Below the pieces are notes generated by a model. It was not told the DNA's origin, ran no database searches, and was given only the letters and a program-made list of their open reading frames with translations. DNA of 64,000 nt from Adineta ricciae (taxonomy: Eukaryota > Rotifera > Eurotatoria > Adinetida > Adinetidae), in assembly GCA_905250025.1 (NCBI GenBank), contig CAJNOJ010000187.1:124001-188000 (forward strand), given 5' to 3'. The position numbers and the translations under genes were made by a program. Positions 51,745 through 63,603 of this stretch are shown one piece after another. The first letter of the stretch is position 1. Each line of letters opens with the position of its first letter.

Positions 51745-52642
51745 ATGGCAGCGTCGAATAAAACAGCAGCTGTATACCGACTAATTATGGTAAATCATTT
51801 TCCAGAAAAATCATCAGTTCTTGTTTATTCAATATGAACTATCTAGGTTGGCAGTGGTGGTGTTGGAAAATCAGCTCTCACCCTTCAATATATGTACGAT
51901 GAAGTAAGTGTGAATCATTTGTAATGAGTTTATGTTAATTTCGACATTTAACTTGTTCTTAGTTCGTTGTGGATTACGAACCAACAAAAGCCGATTCCTA
52001 TCGAAAAGCAGTGATGCTTGATGGTGAAGAAGTTCAAATTGATATATTAGATACTGCTGGCCAAGAGAACTATGCTGGTTTGTTTGCTCTGAATAACTAT
52101 GCTAATAATTCTGATGATTGTATTTTAGCAATTCGAGATACGTACATTCGTAGTGGTGAAGGTTTTCTTCTTGTATTCGATGTCACTGACAGTGAATCGT
52201 TTTCGGATCTCAACGAACTCTAGTAAGGACTTTCTTTAGAAGAAATTTCGTCATTGGATATCTTCATTCGATATAGTGAACAAATTTTGCGTGTCAAAAA
52301 TGGAGGAACAAATATTCCCGCAATCTTAGTAGGAAATAAAATTGATTTAGCTGAACGACGCAAAGTTACGTTGGAAGAGGCAGAGCAAAAAGCACGCAGT
52401 TGGTCGATTCGGTACATTGAAACATCAGCTAAAACAAAGCATAATGTTGATAAAGTAAGATTTCTGCGTTTCTCGAAGAAATATTATACATTGACTATTT
52501 TTCTCTTAAGGTTTTCTGTGAATTGATGCGTATTGTCCGTCCGTTTAAAAATCCCGTACGCGAAACACATACAGTTGCACCACCTGGCCCACGAATCAAA
52601 CCTCAGAAAACAAAAAAAGGTTCCAAATGTGTTATTTTATAA
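51745..52642 (+). CDS. RALA: Ral small GTPase
   Basis: A Ras-family switch that acts through the exocyst in membrane traffic. Exons 51745-51789, 51847-51903, 51963-52077, 52129-52222, 52277-52454 and 52511-52642 give 206 residues, exactly the length of human RalA. Motifs: P-loop [14 protein letters not shown], the Ral effector signature [37 protein letters not shown], and ETSAK. The C-terminus has Lys-rich residues and ends CVIL, a CAAX box ending in Leu and so expected to be geranylgeranylated. The effector sequence separates Ral from Ras and Rap. Unlike RalA the tail is not rich in phospho-Ser. AATAAA is at 52969-52974. Confidence 0.92.
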
Positions 52643-53918
52643 ATTGCTATCACGAGTTCATCTCTGTTCTTTCTTTTCCTCAATTATCAGATTTATCTTT
52701 GTTTGTTTTTTTCTCTTGTTATTGCTCTCTTATTCAATTCGAATTAACATCAGACAACAGTGAAAAATCATTCTTAAAAACTACTAATCATCAAATGTCT
52801 TCGTCTATCTTTTCCTCTTGTGCAATTGATCGTTTTTTGTGTGATTCACTCATGTTTCTGAGGACAAAGAAAAAACATAGATTCACATGGAAACATTGAT
52901 TTATTTACTCTCATTTTTTTCTTCTTCTTTTTTTGTACACACGCGCCTGTTTGTTCTGCTTCTAAATCAATAAATCAATTTCTTTCAATTTAATCGATAA
53001 AAACAGAGAGTTTTGCTTCTCTTCAAAAATATTTTCTCGAAGGATTATAATCCTTTTCGAAGGCTGTAATTTAATAGAAAACAAACGGAACGATGAATGT
53101 CAGCTGATTTCCTACGCTTTGTCAATGACAAGTGACATTCATCGCGTGTTATTCGAGAAGAGAAACTTCTCAGTGTATACTTTTATTCACTTGCTTTTGA
53201 ATGATGATCAATTATGCATGAAGATCTTCTGTCCCGAGCTAGTTCAATCGTTGCAATATTTAATCAATCGATATATGCAAATCATATTTCTAATAAAAAT
53301 CAATTCTCGAGAGAATTCTACAAAATTTTCTCAATTCGTCAGAGAGACTAGTTCGAGTGGTATAGACGTATAATAAACCTTGATTTATCGATACTATTCA
53401 GATTGATTCACTTGATACGCACGTTGTTCGATGAGAGGTAAACACCATCGCAATGACGTTTCTTCTCCTTATATAACAAATATATCGAGTGGAATATGAT
53501 CTTCGTTGCGTGATAAACAAATCGTTTGTAAATCAAACTTTCCTTGCGGTTTATCATAATCATCCTATAGATTAAATTCACTTTTACCGATCCATTCGAA
53601 TGAACAGTGGAAGTATATCCAATGTCACTGCAACTGCAGTCGTTTATTCATCGGCATATCATTTCATCCCATATGGGAAGTATCGCGTACGATCTATGGA
53701 ATATTCTTTACATGCCGATATGACAGATGACTACTATCCAAGGAGAAATTCAAAGATTGATCATGATATTTATTATCGGATCGAAAATGATAAACGATTG
53801 GACAAATAGTCGGATACCCAGTTATCGCAGCTTCGTGTGAAAGAGAATATATATATATATATATGAATGTAAACGTTTGCGAAAGTATAAGGCTTCTTGA
53901 ATTACTAGAAGGGCTTCT
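52643..53918. other. Intergenic, no firm gene
   Basis: Ral 3' UTR with AATAAA at 52969-52974, then AT-rich DNA with a (TA)n run near 53850-53863. A 69-residue plus frame at 53600-53809 (MNSGSISNVTATAVV) has protein-like Tyr/Asp/Arg content but no partner exons; it is left unannotated. Confidence 0.4.
52969..52974 (+). promoter_or_regulatory. Poly(A) signal AATAAA of Ral
   Basis: AATAAA about 330 bases after the Ral stop codon. Confidence 0.4.
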
Positions 53919-54725
53919 TCATACATCCAGAGAGAATTTTGTACATTCAACTCCATTCTGTAAGGTTTTCTCGGTCACTTGATTTTCTTCCTTATTTTAA
54001 ATAAATAATGATTGACATTGGTTAAAATATGAATGCGATGTTAACACAGTTGGTCTGATATTCACCAAAATTTTCATTCCTACATGATGCGAATGTTTTT
54101 TGCAGCGGTAAGCAGTGATGGCGCACATTCTGTATCCCAAACAAATGCAATAGGTCATGATCGGTTAGTTTTATATATCGTTCAATAATATGTTCAATTA
54201 CAGACCCGTCGATAAAATAATAATCGAAATCCGAATCTTTATTCTCAAGATATACCATATCACCAAAATAACTGTCAGTTTCACAAATGTACAATCATAT
54301 GCTGTATCATGAAATAAACCGAGTTCATAATCATGTCGTAGTGTTACGTACAGAGGGATATGTCTATAGAGTGGATCATTATGTTTAGTACTATGATCCG
54401 GGTTTTGCATCCGATATCGACGAAAGTTTTTTATCCAATGAGACTATTTTTCTCAGCTAAATCACAATAATGGCAATGATCATCCATCGATGGTGGAGAA
54501 AATGTATGACGAAGTCGTTGTGTAGATGAAGAATTTTACTAGTTATCATCTATACGATTGCAAATGGTTTATGTAAATAAATTTTACATTTAATTGTATC
54601 AGAGGATATCAGGTTCACTTTCACGTTCGACTATATTTACTTCGTGAAACCTCATGATGGCGACGATCCTCATACGGAACCTCATTAATCTCTTTATCAA
54701 GAAAAGCTCGCGTCCGTGTTGTCAT
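53919..54725 (-). pseudogene. Decayed glycoside hydrolase family 31 fragment
   Basis: Reading the minus strand from 54725, pieces of a GH31 alpha-glucosidase appear in the proper order but in changing frames. First comes an N-terminal part (EVPYEDRRHHEVSRSKY). Then a GEK-type block (DLAEKNSLIG), then RRYRMQNPDHSTKHNDPLYR leading into HIPLYVTL. Then ELGLFHDTAYD, and DYYFIDGSVIEHIIERYIKL, which matches the GH31 block before the barrel. Then GMKILVNIRPTVLTSH, and a last piece containing NQVTEK. At least three frameshifts and several stops break it. It ends before the catalytic Asp region, so it is also truncated. Family assignment rests on pattern memory of these blocks. It directly precedes an intact FAD oxidoreductase on the same strand. 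Confidence 0.65.
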
Positions 54726-54967
54726 TGGTTCGTCCTTTGATCAGACTTGGACACATATAGAATTATAAGTCACAATAAAGATTAGATATTTTGTTAGTTG
54801 ATTCTCTTCAAAAAAGATTATAATCTGATTTGTTTTATCCTGTACCCATTTCAGTGATATTCGTTCAATAGAACATTCCAAAAGAAATATATAATCTAGA
54901 CAGAAGCCAAGAAAAAAATAGCAATCACAAATGCCCCAAACGTAGCAATAAAACTGAAATGTCAAGT

Positions 54968-56644
54968 CTAATCATCGGGATATCGTGTTCCATTGATTGT
55001 CCATGATGCTGGCGTAAGTATTTTCACCAAAGTTTGTACACGTTTTAAATGGTCTTCTTCGAGCATGTCAGCAACCTTTGATAGCTTGTTCTGCACAGCA
55101 TACACTCCAACTACACCAGCTGCTTGCCCAATAGAGAATTCTATCGGGTGTAGACGAGTTGCTGAATTCACTAAAAATGATTGTGCCATGGTCTTACCAA
55201 TTACTATCAAATTATCTATGTCACGATTTGTCATGGCTCGTAAGGGTATGTAAAAAGGTAAAATAGGATATTGTTCTTTTATGTACGACGAATAATTACA
55301 ATGCATTGGATGTATATCAGCGTTATAAGTACCAATACATAAACGATCTTCGAAAATATATCCATGTAAATCACGTGCATGTCCGCTGATAGTGGTAATA
55401 TTCATAAGAAAATCTCCGACACCAATTGATCGACGTGATTCTCTTAGATAGGGCATTTTTGCTAGGCCATGGCATGTGCCTGTTGCAGAAACTGAACGTA
55501 CAAGTACAGTTCGATTAGTCCATTGAGGAGGTGAATTATTTCGATACCAGTAATGATACCCATAAGCTTCTCGTTCTGCATTCTGAATAGCATCTAGATT
55601 CACACCACCTTGCCATTGATTTGTATCTCGTTGATGTTGTGTATCCGATAGAGAAAGAAAAAAGAATTCTTTTTTATAATCATTTCCACCTGCCCAATTT
55701 TGTATTGTTATATCATTAGCAGCGACAATATTTGCATTAGGTGCAGACGTGTTGACTCGCCGATACGTCCATATACGTTCCCATGTTAAAGATTCAAATG
55801 TATAATTTGCTCCTCCGGTTGGTTCAGGCAACGGATTGGGTGGTTCATCAGTAGGTGTTTCGCGTAATTGTTGAAGAAAATCGATTGTAAACGCTTGTCC
55901 ACACGTCGAATCGCCAATACCTGATGTATCGCCATCGAAACGTTCCATCACACCTTGCAGATAACTTGCATTTGATAAAACTAATGCCTCACCCCATGAA
56001 CTGCCATCCATTACGTATGCTATGTTCGTAAATGATAATTGAGTCTTCGTAAACCATGCACTGTCCGTTGGTGAGTACCAATCGGGTAGTTCTTCCGACA
56101 AAAATCGACACCGTTCAGTTGATGATTGAATTGGTGTGCGTTGAATAGCCTCAATTTGAATAATTCGACGACCACTTGCATCTTTATCGATGCGTTTAAT
56201 GACTGTATTATAAAATATACGTGTGTTATTCAATTCTGGCACGATTGCTTCTGAATGAAACAAGTTTGGAATGGAGCATTTCGGTGACACCCAGCATCGA
56301 CCTGTATCGCCTAGGACAGAAAGCATTTTGGCAAAGAGAGGATTTTGATTGTCCATTTGTCGATCGATCGAACCGACATCCAAAGTAAAGTTTGTATCTT
56401 TGTCTCTCAATACCTGTCCGGCAAAATCTGGTGCACTCAATAATTCAGCTGTTAATTGTCCACCAATCCAATCGGTTGGTTCAAGTACGCATGCATTTCC
56501 TTTTATAAATTTCGAAGCTGACAAAATTGCTCCCAGAGCAGATGTTGTTCCACCAACGATTAATAATTGACAATCATCAATCGTTCGAATGGAAGAATTG
56601 ATCGATTGAATAAGACACAAAAGCATGAGAGTATACAGAAGCAT
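54968..56644 (-). CDS. Secreted FAD-dependent oxidoreductase, intronless
   Basis: A single open frame of 558 residues. A signal peptide (MLLYTLMLLCLIQSINSS) is followed by an FAD-binding beta-alpha-beta fold: CQLLIVGGTTSALGAILSAS at about residues 24-44, and the second motif EPTDWIGGQLTAE near residue 55, typical of the FAD_oxidored family (PF12831). A C-terminal FAD block reads NLIVIGKTMAQSFLVNSATR, then HPIEFSIGQAAG. Many N-glycosylation sites agree with secretion. The substrate is unknown. The family is widespread in bacteria and fungi. Being intronless while the nearest recognised neighbours have 5-9 exons, and lying beside a broken glycosidase, it is a good candidate for horizontal acquisition. 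Confidence 0.85.
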   Translation of the reverse strand: MLLYTLMLLCLIQSINSSIRTIDDCQLLIVGGTTSALGAILSASKFIKGNACVLEPTDWIGGQLTAELLSAPDFAGQVLRDKDTNFTLDVGSIDRQMDNQNPLFAKMLSVLGDTGRCWVSPKCSIPNLFHSEAIVPELNNTRIFYNTVIKRIDKDASGRRIIQIEAIQRTPIQSSTERCRFLSEELPDWYSPTDSAWFTKTQLSFTNIAYVMDGSSWGEALVLSNASYLQGVMERFDGDTSGIGDSTCGQAFTIDFLQQLRETPTDEPPNPLPEPTGGANYTFESLTWERIWTYRRVNTSAPNANIVAANDITIQNWAGGNDYKKEFFFLSLSDTQHQRDTNQWQGGVNLDAIQNAEREAYGYHYWYRNNSPPQWTNRTVLVRSVSATGTCHGLAKMPYLRESRRSIGVGDFLMNITTISGHARDLHGYIFEDRLCIGTYNADIHPMHCNYSSYIKEQYPILPFYIPLRAMTNRDIDNLIVIGKTMAQSFLVNSATRLHPIEFSIGQAAGVVGVYAVQNKLSKVADMLEEDHLKRVQTLVKILTPASWTINGTRYPDD

Positions 56645-58589
56645 TTTTTATCTAAGACAAGACGAAAATAATGTGATTCTGTAGGATTAATTAATTACTA
56701 TACAGATTTTAGAAAATCATTCTTTAATCATTGATATTTGTTCGATCATTCATCATGAATAACATTCATCAGTGTGTTTTTTTATCTGTCATCAAGATTC
56801 AAGTGCTAATAAAAACATAAAAACCCGTTCGATTACAAGAAAACTATTATTCACTCGCTATACAAATTCCTGTCCAAGTCTTCCTTTTCTCTCAATTGAC
56901 CTTCTCGCAAGTCTTGTATAAATAAATATACACAATACTGAACTTTATGTCAACGAGTCCGGCAGGGATGAAACATCGTCATCCATTAGCAGATTATTTC
57001 CTTCCATTATCATTCGAATATGCGTATATATATATCGAGTCAACATAATACAAATAACTTCTAAGCTAAATCGTGATTTTTATTGTACTGTTTTTCTGCT
57101 TATTTTTTTAGTGTCAACGAATGTGACTGATAGAACGATTGTCAAAGAATGCCTCGACGCTGTTGTGTCATGTGGATACACAAACTATTTAGACAAGGAA
57201 ATCAGAAATTAGCAGAAAATCTTTTGCGTAAATTTGCTGAACTTAATGAAATCGGAGCTGATGATTGGAAACGTTCATTTCCCGTAGAATTAGAAGCTAG
57301 TCAACAGTTTGGAAGACTATCCGCTCTGAAAGAGAGTAAACGAAGTTTGTAGAAGAAAAAATAATAACGGTCACATACTAGTTGTTCGGTTTGTGAATGA
57401 AAGATGTTTATGTAGAAGAGAAAATCAGATAAGATAAAACTATGCAACAAATAGATTTTTCAAAAAAGTATCTCGTTTATTTATGTGTATCTTTCATGTT
57501 ACATTTTGTTTTCGTTTATGATAAGATAAAACTCGAAGATATGGTGCATACATTCATAGTTTTTTACTAAATTTATTTTACGTAGATTTTTTTTGTCAAA
57601 TATAAACTATTTTATCTAACAATAGATATTTTGTAGACTAATAAGTAGATATTCCCTAGAATTCACTAGTTTCGTCTTTTACTTATTTATTTGTTAAGAA
57701 ATGAGAAAGAGTTCTATACTATCATTAGCATTATTGTCCTAGTATAACCACAAAACATTATACATAGTTAAGTACTGTTTTCTTCTGTCATAAGTTCCAG
57801 TAAGAATATACTCGTTAAAGCTGGTATTGCTTGACATAATTAGGTGAAAGTCCTGTACTATGTTCTGCATTCTGGTCGACAGTTTTCTCCTTTCTATTCT
57901 GAATGTATAAACTTAGAGGAAGATAACGCCTCTCTCTATACTATTATACACATTGATGTCATATAGAGCAGACGATAATTGAAACTTATAAACTATTGCC
58001 TTCGATATTCGAACCATATTCGGTTAGAACAAATAAATCATCGTCTTTTGCCGACTTTGTCACATTGTAGAATTCATATCCATCGATGATTGATATTTGA
58101 CTTGTTTTGTTCGAGTAGTTGTAAGAAAATAGTTAGTAAGTTTTAAGGATACGCTTTCTGTTGATTATTCGAGTGACACAGAGAACATCGAAAGACTAAT
58201 AGCGATATTTCGATGAATTCTACGCAAAATGGAGAACAAATGAGATTTTTCGAAAAAACAAACATATAGATAAACACGATGTCATGTAAAATTTTCTTCT
58301 CGATGGAATGATTTGACGGAGAACGAGAAGAAAAAGGATTAACTATACAATTTCTCGACTTTCCTGTGTTTACTTTTGTTTGTTATCTTTTAATAATCAG
58401 ATAATAAGTTATATGAAAATAAACAATGAAGTGAATGTAAATTTTAGCTTTTTTTTTTCGTCGACCTTAAACCTTCAAGTAATAAATCATCTACAATTTT
58501 CTCTTTCTTGTATGTGTTCTCTAGATCTATTCTCATTAATATGAATATATTGATTCAACTAATAAGTGCATGTCAAATATAACCTAATC
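56645..58589. other. Divergent intergenic region 1.9 kb
   Basis: Promoters of the FAD oxidoreductase (minus) and the cyclase gene (plus). A 67-residue frame at 57149-57352 (ENLLRKFAELNEIGADDWKR) looks protein-like but has an upstream stop and no partner exon. Otherwise AT-rich. Confidence 0.4.
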
Positions 58590-60026
58590 ATGATTTACAA
58601 TCAAGTTTCAAGTGAGTCTTTTGTTATTTGACCGAAACCAATGCTGTAATATAAATTTTGTTTTAGTTTTTTCTTTCGTATTATTATTAGTTACTGATAT
58701 TACAAGTCTGACCTATGCTGCTGATCAGAAGTCCTCGGACATTCATCTTGAAGCTCCTGTTCTAGCTGATCGAGCACATAGTAATCGACCACCGATAAGA
58801 ACATCGATCTCGTATGCGCGAAAGAAACCTAAACCGAAATTCTCTCAGAAAATGCATCTGATCAGTTCATGCAATGGTTCGTATACGAAAACCAATGGAA
58901 CAACATGTGGTCTCAAAGAAATCATGATTGGCCGCTGTTATGAGTATCAATATCTAAAATATCAATTATTTTTAACAAATCAATCGTAAGCGAATACTTT
59001 TGATCCTCTTTTACCAATATTTGCAACATTTTTCTATTGAAGTAATGTAAAAAATTGTACACAACTCTATCAAGCATTTGAATCCGCCGTTCGATATAAG
59101 CCATACTGTAACATGAATATGAGTACATATGAAAAATATTTCCAATTAGCTTTATCTGATGTCCATGTTATCAATCGAGTAAATCCACTTAAAAATGAAG
59201 AAAAAAGTTTTTAATCTCTAACCTGTTATCTAATCTTAGGCAATGTTCTGGAGTGGAACGTATGGTGTTACACATGCTTACAGTGCGGATGGTGCTAATT
59301 ATATAACTTTAGAAGATACTCTGGCAGCAGCGATGGTCAACGGTCTTGTGTGGTGCGGAAATGAAAATCATACGGATGGATTTGATTTTTTTAGTTGTCC
59401 GAATAATTGTAAAGATAATCGATGGGCTGATTTGGCATTTTGGGGTTTGGCATCGAAAACAGTAAGATTAGATAAGAATTGCATTGTCTTAGTACAAATA
59501 TGTTTGCTTTAGTTCGCACAATTAGCTGCTGGAGAGATCTATGTTGTCCTTAATGGAAGTCACGCCAACGATAGACCTGCATTTCGTAACAATTCCTACT
59601 TTTCTGACTTTGAATTACCAAATTTTCGACGAACGGGCGAGTACCGTGTGACAAAAATCAATATTCTTCTTTTACATTCACCCGACAAACAAGTCACGTG
59701 AGTCAAACCAATGTACAATCTTTTCTATGACTTCATTTCGTGCTCTAAATAGAGAAAAATGCGGCGAAAAAAGTTTAGTTGAATTAGAAAATTTAATATT
59801 AGCCCAAGGTTTTCAATATGCATGCAAAGATGACCCGGAAGAATTAATTTTAATCATGTGTGGTAATCAATGGGAAGCACGAGAATGTCAAATAGCACGA
59901 CATGTATTGCGACAAGCTTGGGATATGAAACTATATGGCACATCTCTCAGCAAACGAAACTCTCACTCGTTTTTACTAGTTTTTTTAACTGCTCTCGCCG
60001 AAATTTTCTTTCTAGTAAAGTTTTAA
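58590..60026 (+). CDS. ADP-ribosyl cyclase / CD38-BST1 family enzyme, GPI-type
   Basis: Makes cyclic ADP-ribose and ADP-ribose from NAD, both calcium messengers. Exons 58590-58611, 58667-58985, 59043-59178, 59240-59461, 59513-59697 and 59753-60026 give 385 residues. The signal peptide crosses the first intron (VLLLVTDITSLTYA). An 80-residue basic pro-region comes before the cyclase fold. Family residues: W163 in MFWSG, E184 in ITLEDTL, W227 in LAFWGLASK, and E267 in YFSDFELPN, equivalent to CD38 W125, E146, W189 and E226. YVVLNGS is also present. The hydrophobic C-terminus after a Ser-rich site suggests a GPI anchor, as in BST1. Window neighbour NUDT9 degrades ADP-ribose. Confidence 0.85.
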
Positions 60027-60500
60027 TAGAAAAATAATATGTTCTATTGAATATTCTCTTTCTTCATCGATGATTAATTGAAATTGATTGATTCTTCTCA
60101 TTAAACAAGACATCATGACCTGATCGAATAATCGTGTTCATTCGGATCACAATTACATTCATAGATAAAACGAATGCACGTTTTATTCCAAGTAAAATTC
60201 TACGATATAGATACAATGCATTGAAAGAAGAAAACAAGGCACACAAGAAAGAAACACTTGTTATTTTTTATTTGTGTATACATCCAAGCACCACGAAAAT
60301 TCACAAGTAGGAACACAATTGACTGATTTTAAACAACCGTCGTTGGACTATCGTGAGCAAGAACGAGCTAAAACATAGAAGAAGAGAATTATTCAGTTGA
60401 TTTCGCGAGTTTCAATGAAAGTCAATAATGTAATTCATCGCCAAAAGCCCATTAAAAAAAGAGAGCGGTTATTCTCATGCTGACATGAAAAAGACATCAA
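60027..60500. other. Convergent intergenic spacer
   Basis: 3' ends of the cyclase and liprin-beta genes face each other. No gene seen. Confidence 0.4.
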
Positions 60501-63500
60501 TCACTCATGCAAATCTTTTGAAACAAATAAAAAATGAGCAGCAAAACCCACTTCATCCTCAACAGTATCAGCCAATGATGCTTCTTTGCGTGGAAAACGC
60601 TAAATTATATAACGGAAATATTGAGAAAAACAAAGAATAATGTCAGAGAGGAGTTAAAGAAGGATCAATTCTTCTAGTCGAAACAAAGTTTTTACCTTTA
60701 AACTAGGTGATATTCCATTTGGAATGCCATTTTCATTCATAGGACAAACTAAATCATCGGCTTCGACAGAACGCGTACGACGATGAGCAAATAAGCCACG
60801 TGAAAATTTGATTTTTGTATGTGCCGTCAATGATTGATAGTTCGGCGACTTTTCATATTGATTTTTACGAGTTTGTAAATCATTGCCGATTAATTCTTGA
60901 AAGCGCATTGTTAAATGTCGTCTTAACAACGTTTTGGACATTGGAATCGAGAGAATTTCGGCCAGTGTCGAAGCATTAAAACGTAACTCAAGTATCTACA
61001 GCAAATGAAAGATTGATTTTACGAAGAAAAAAAACAGCGAACATTTTCCTTACAATCAAAGCGCCGCAAACACCTGATCCACGCAGATTTGGTGCGTATT
61101 CAGATAAATCAATTGATCTTAACCATTCCATAACACGATGGTTTGACCAATGCATTATTTCTGTCATGTCATTTTTATCCTCTGGACTTGGCCGTCGTTT
61201 GATACTAGATGGATTGAAACCATTCAAACGTAAAACTTGAATTGCACGTTTTATACTCAAATGATGAAGCTCATTTGTTATATTCAAGTAGACAATATCA
61301 TCCTAAAATTTGATTTGAATGTCAAATATGGCTGACGAGTGATCCCATTATCTTACCAAGGTTAGATTATTCAGGAGACGACCATCGACTTTGGATTCAG
61401 CAAAATATTCTTTATATTGAGGTAAACCGATATCATCAAGCCATTCTTAAATAATACATCGAATATATCATTTATCTGAGTGTGTTAAGAAATTTTACTT
61501 TGAACCCAATGTGTATCGAGAATGTTCGCTTCAGTTTGTCGTGTGCATAGACCATTTAAACACAATTGCAATTTTTTCCGATGCAATGGATTACGCATAC
61601 CAATTTTCTAGAAGATATACACAAGCTGCTTACAATGAACCTTGATTGATTTCGTTACCTTTTCCAATTCTGAGGGCGTAGCGTGTAGAAGTTGTAGGCC
61701 ATTTTTGAAATGTTTACGACATTCACTTGCGTATTGGCCAAGTCCGATTCCATACAACCAATTGACAATTTGTTCGGTTTGCCAACGAGAAAATGTTGCT
61801 TCCAAAGCGCTGAAACAGAAGGCAATCCAAATACACTTTTCTCTTCTCTACTCATCTCGCAACATTTATGGTCGAATGTCTTCCGTGATATTTTATGTTT
61901 AATTAGAGACATTCTATAATATCAACATAGACTCTCATTAACATATTACAAGGGCAAATTTATGGAAATAAACATTGCGAAGATTTTTCCCGTCATATGG
62001 AAAATACCTTTAAGACAAAAGATAGCAGCTGAGCGTTGCCTTACCTCAATGGTTTCATCGATGTTTTTCCTCCACTAGTAGTTGCTCGTAATCCACCACG
62101 TTGAAATGGACTTGGACTTGGATTTTCACTATCTTCACGGAAATTTCCTGAATTCGTTCGAATGATTCTAGAAAGACGGATGTTTACATACGAGTTCACC
62201 TCAGCTCATTCGTTTTACCTTCCGAAAATACTTCGTAATCCTTTTGCACTTGATGATTTGCTTTTATCCAGATTCGTTGCTGATGATTTTTTATAAATCG
62301 AATATTTATGACTCGGTCCGTCCGAGATATAACCGCTTTGATCATCTAAACTCACAAAGTCATTCTTATCTTAACAATTCATTTCATTCGTACATGTACG
62401 ATTCATTCTATCGTCGGAAGGAAGCGTTCGAATCATTGAGGATTGCTGTTGTTGTTGTTGTTTATCACGAATAGGTGTCTAAATGTGAACGAAAACCAAT
62501 CGTTTCATTTTTCTTTCATACGACGAACTCTTACGTTAGTTAATTCTCTTGTCATCATTGGTTCAGCACTTGAAGCCTAAGATAAGAGAAATTTTGACCG
62601 ATGAGTTCAATAGAAGCTATTTACTAACACGCTGCAAGACGTCAAGTTTCAATTTCGATAGAGGATTTTGGTAAGAATTCAGACAAGAATCATGACCATT
62701 GTGTGATGATCGTGTTAATAAACAGGAAGATGATGAAGGGGGTTTCTGCGATGATGATGGCTATTAAAAAAAAACGGAATGAAGAGATAGTCTTATCAAC
62801 GATGTATATGATTACCGGTAAATCTTTATCACTATTAACAGATGGTAATGAATTTGAATCGGAATTATCACCGTCTGCTTCGTAACCAGGTCGTTGAATG
62901 TTATTATTATTGTTGTTATTAACTGAATAATTGATCAATAAATTCTATTTATTTGCTTTTCTTGCAATATTTACCAGAATGCTCGATCTTTTTCGTAGTT
63001 GACGATGGTATTTCGTTTGAGGGTAGGATGGCAGATAATCCAATTGATTGATATTTTGATATCTGACTTTGTAAATCTTCGATCTTTCTTTCCTGAAACA
63101 GATGTATATACATATATCAAGTAGACAACGAGTAATTATAGTGTCGTAATTACTTTTTCGTCGTTTGATTTGACGAGCGATTCAATACGTCGTTTCAAAC
63201 GTTCGATATCGTTTTCTAGGATAGATAGATAGAATTGTTTGTTAATAAGATTGGAAAGAAGGAGAAGGAGAAACAAATATGAACAAATGTGAATGTATGA
63301 GTAGAAAACGAAGACGAAAAATAGACCAACAGAAGGCGATAGAAAAGAAAAGAAACGTTGATAGTTTGAACTCGACAAGACGCGAATGTAGAATGACCTC
63401 GACAATCATCAGCTGACACACTCGTACACGTATGCATACAGATCGCCATTCTATATTATCACTTTTCCTTCTTCTTGTTCGTACTTACCACGACGAATAG

Positions 63501-63603
63501 AAAATTGTGCTGGATATCTAGGCGGAAGTGAACTATTTCCAGCATATGGAAAGGACAAGTTCCATGGTTTAGAATTGATTTCAGACGTAAAGAAGGACGA
63601 CAT
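60501..63603 (-). CDS. PPFIBP1: Liprin-beta (PPFIBP family), N-terminus uncertain
   Basis: A scaffold that pairs with liprin-alpha at cell edges and synapses. Exons read on the minus strand: 63489-63603, 63154-63215, 62975-63092, 62816-62922, 62629-62760, 62535-62576, 62219-62478, 62045-62167, 61659-61809, 61499-61607, 61357-61445, 61054-61302, 60696-60995, 60501-60599. A coiled coil (ENDIERLKRRIESLVKSN, KIEDLQSQISKYQ) leads to a low-complexity linker, a KGLRSIFGR block, and three SAM domains (starting WQTEQIVNWLYGIGLGQY, WLDDIGLPQYKEYF and WSNHRVMEWLRSIDLSEY). It ends with the liprin block MSKTLLRRHLTMRFQELIG. Exon 62219-62478 has an in-frame TAA at 62371-62373. More 5' exons may lie beyond 64000. 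The paralogue number in the symbol is nominal. Confidence 0.85.

Noticed and set aside
53600-53809. 69-residue plus frame (MNSGSISNVTA)
   Set aside because: Short, isolated and opposite a region of pseudogene decay; no recognisable family.
54993-55253. Plus-strand frame over the FAD oxidoreductase
   Set aside because: Antisense shadow of a strong coding region.
57149-57352. 67-residue frame with a helical, charged look
   Set aside because: Stop codon directly upstream, no acceptor that opens a longer frame and no partner exon; could be a remnant but cannot be supported.
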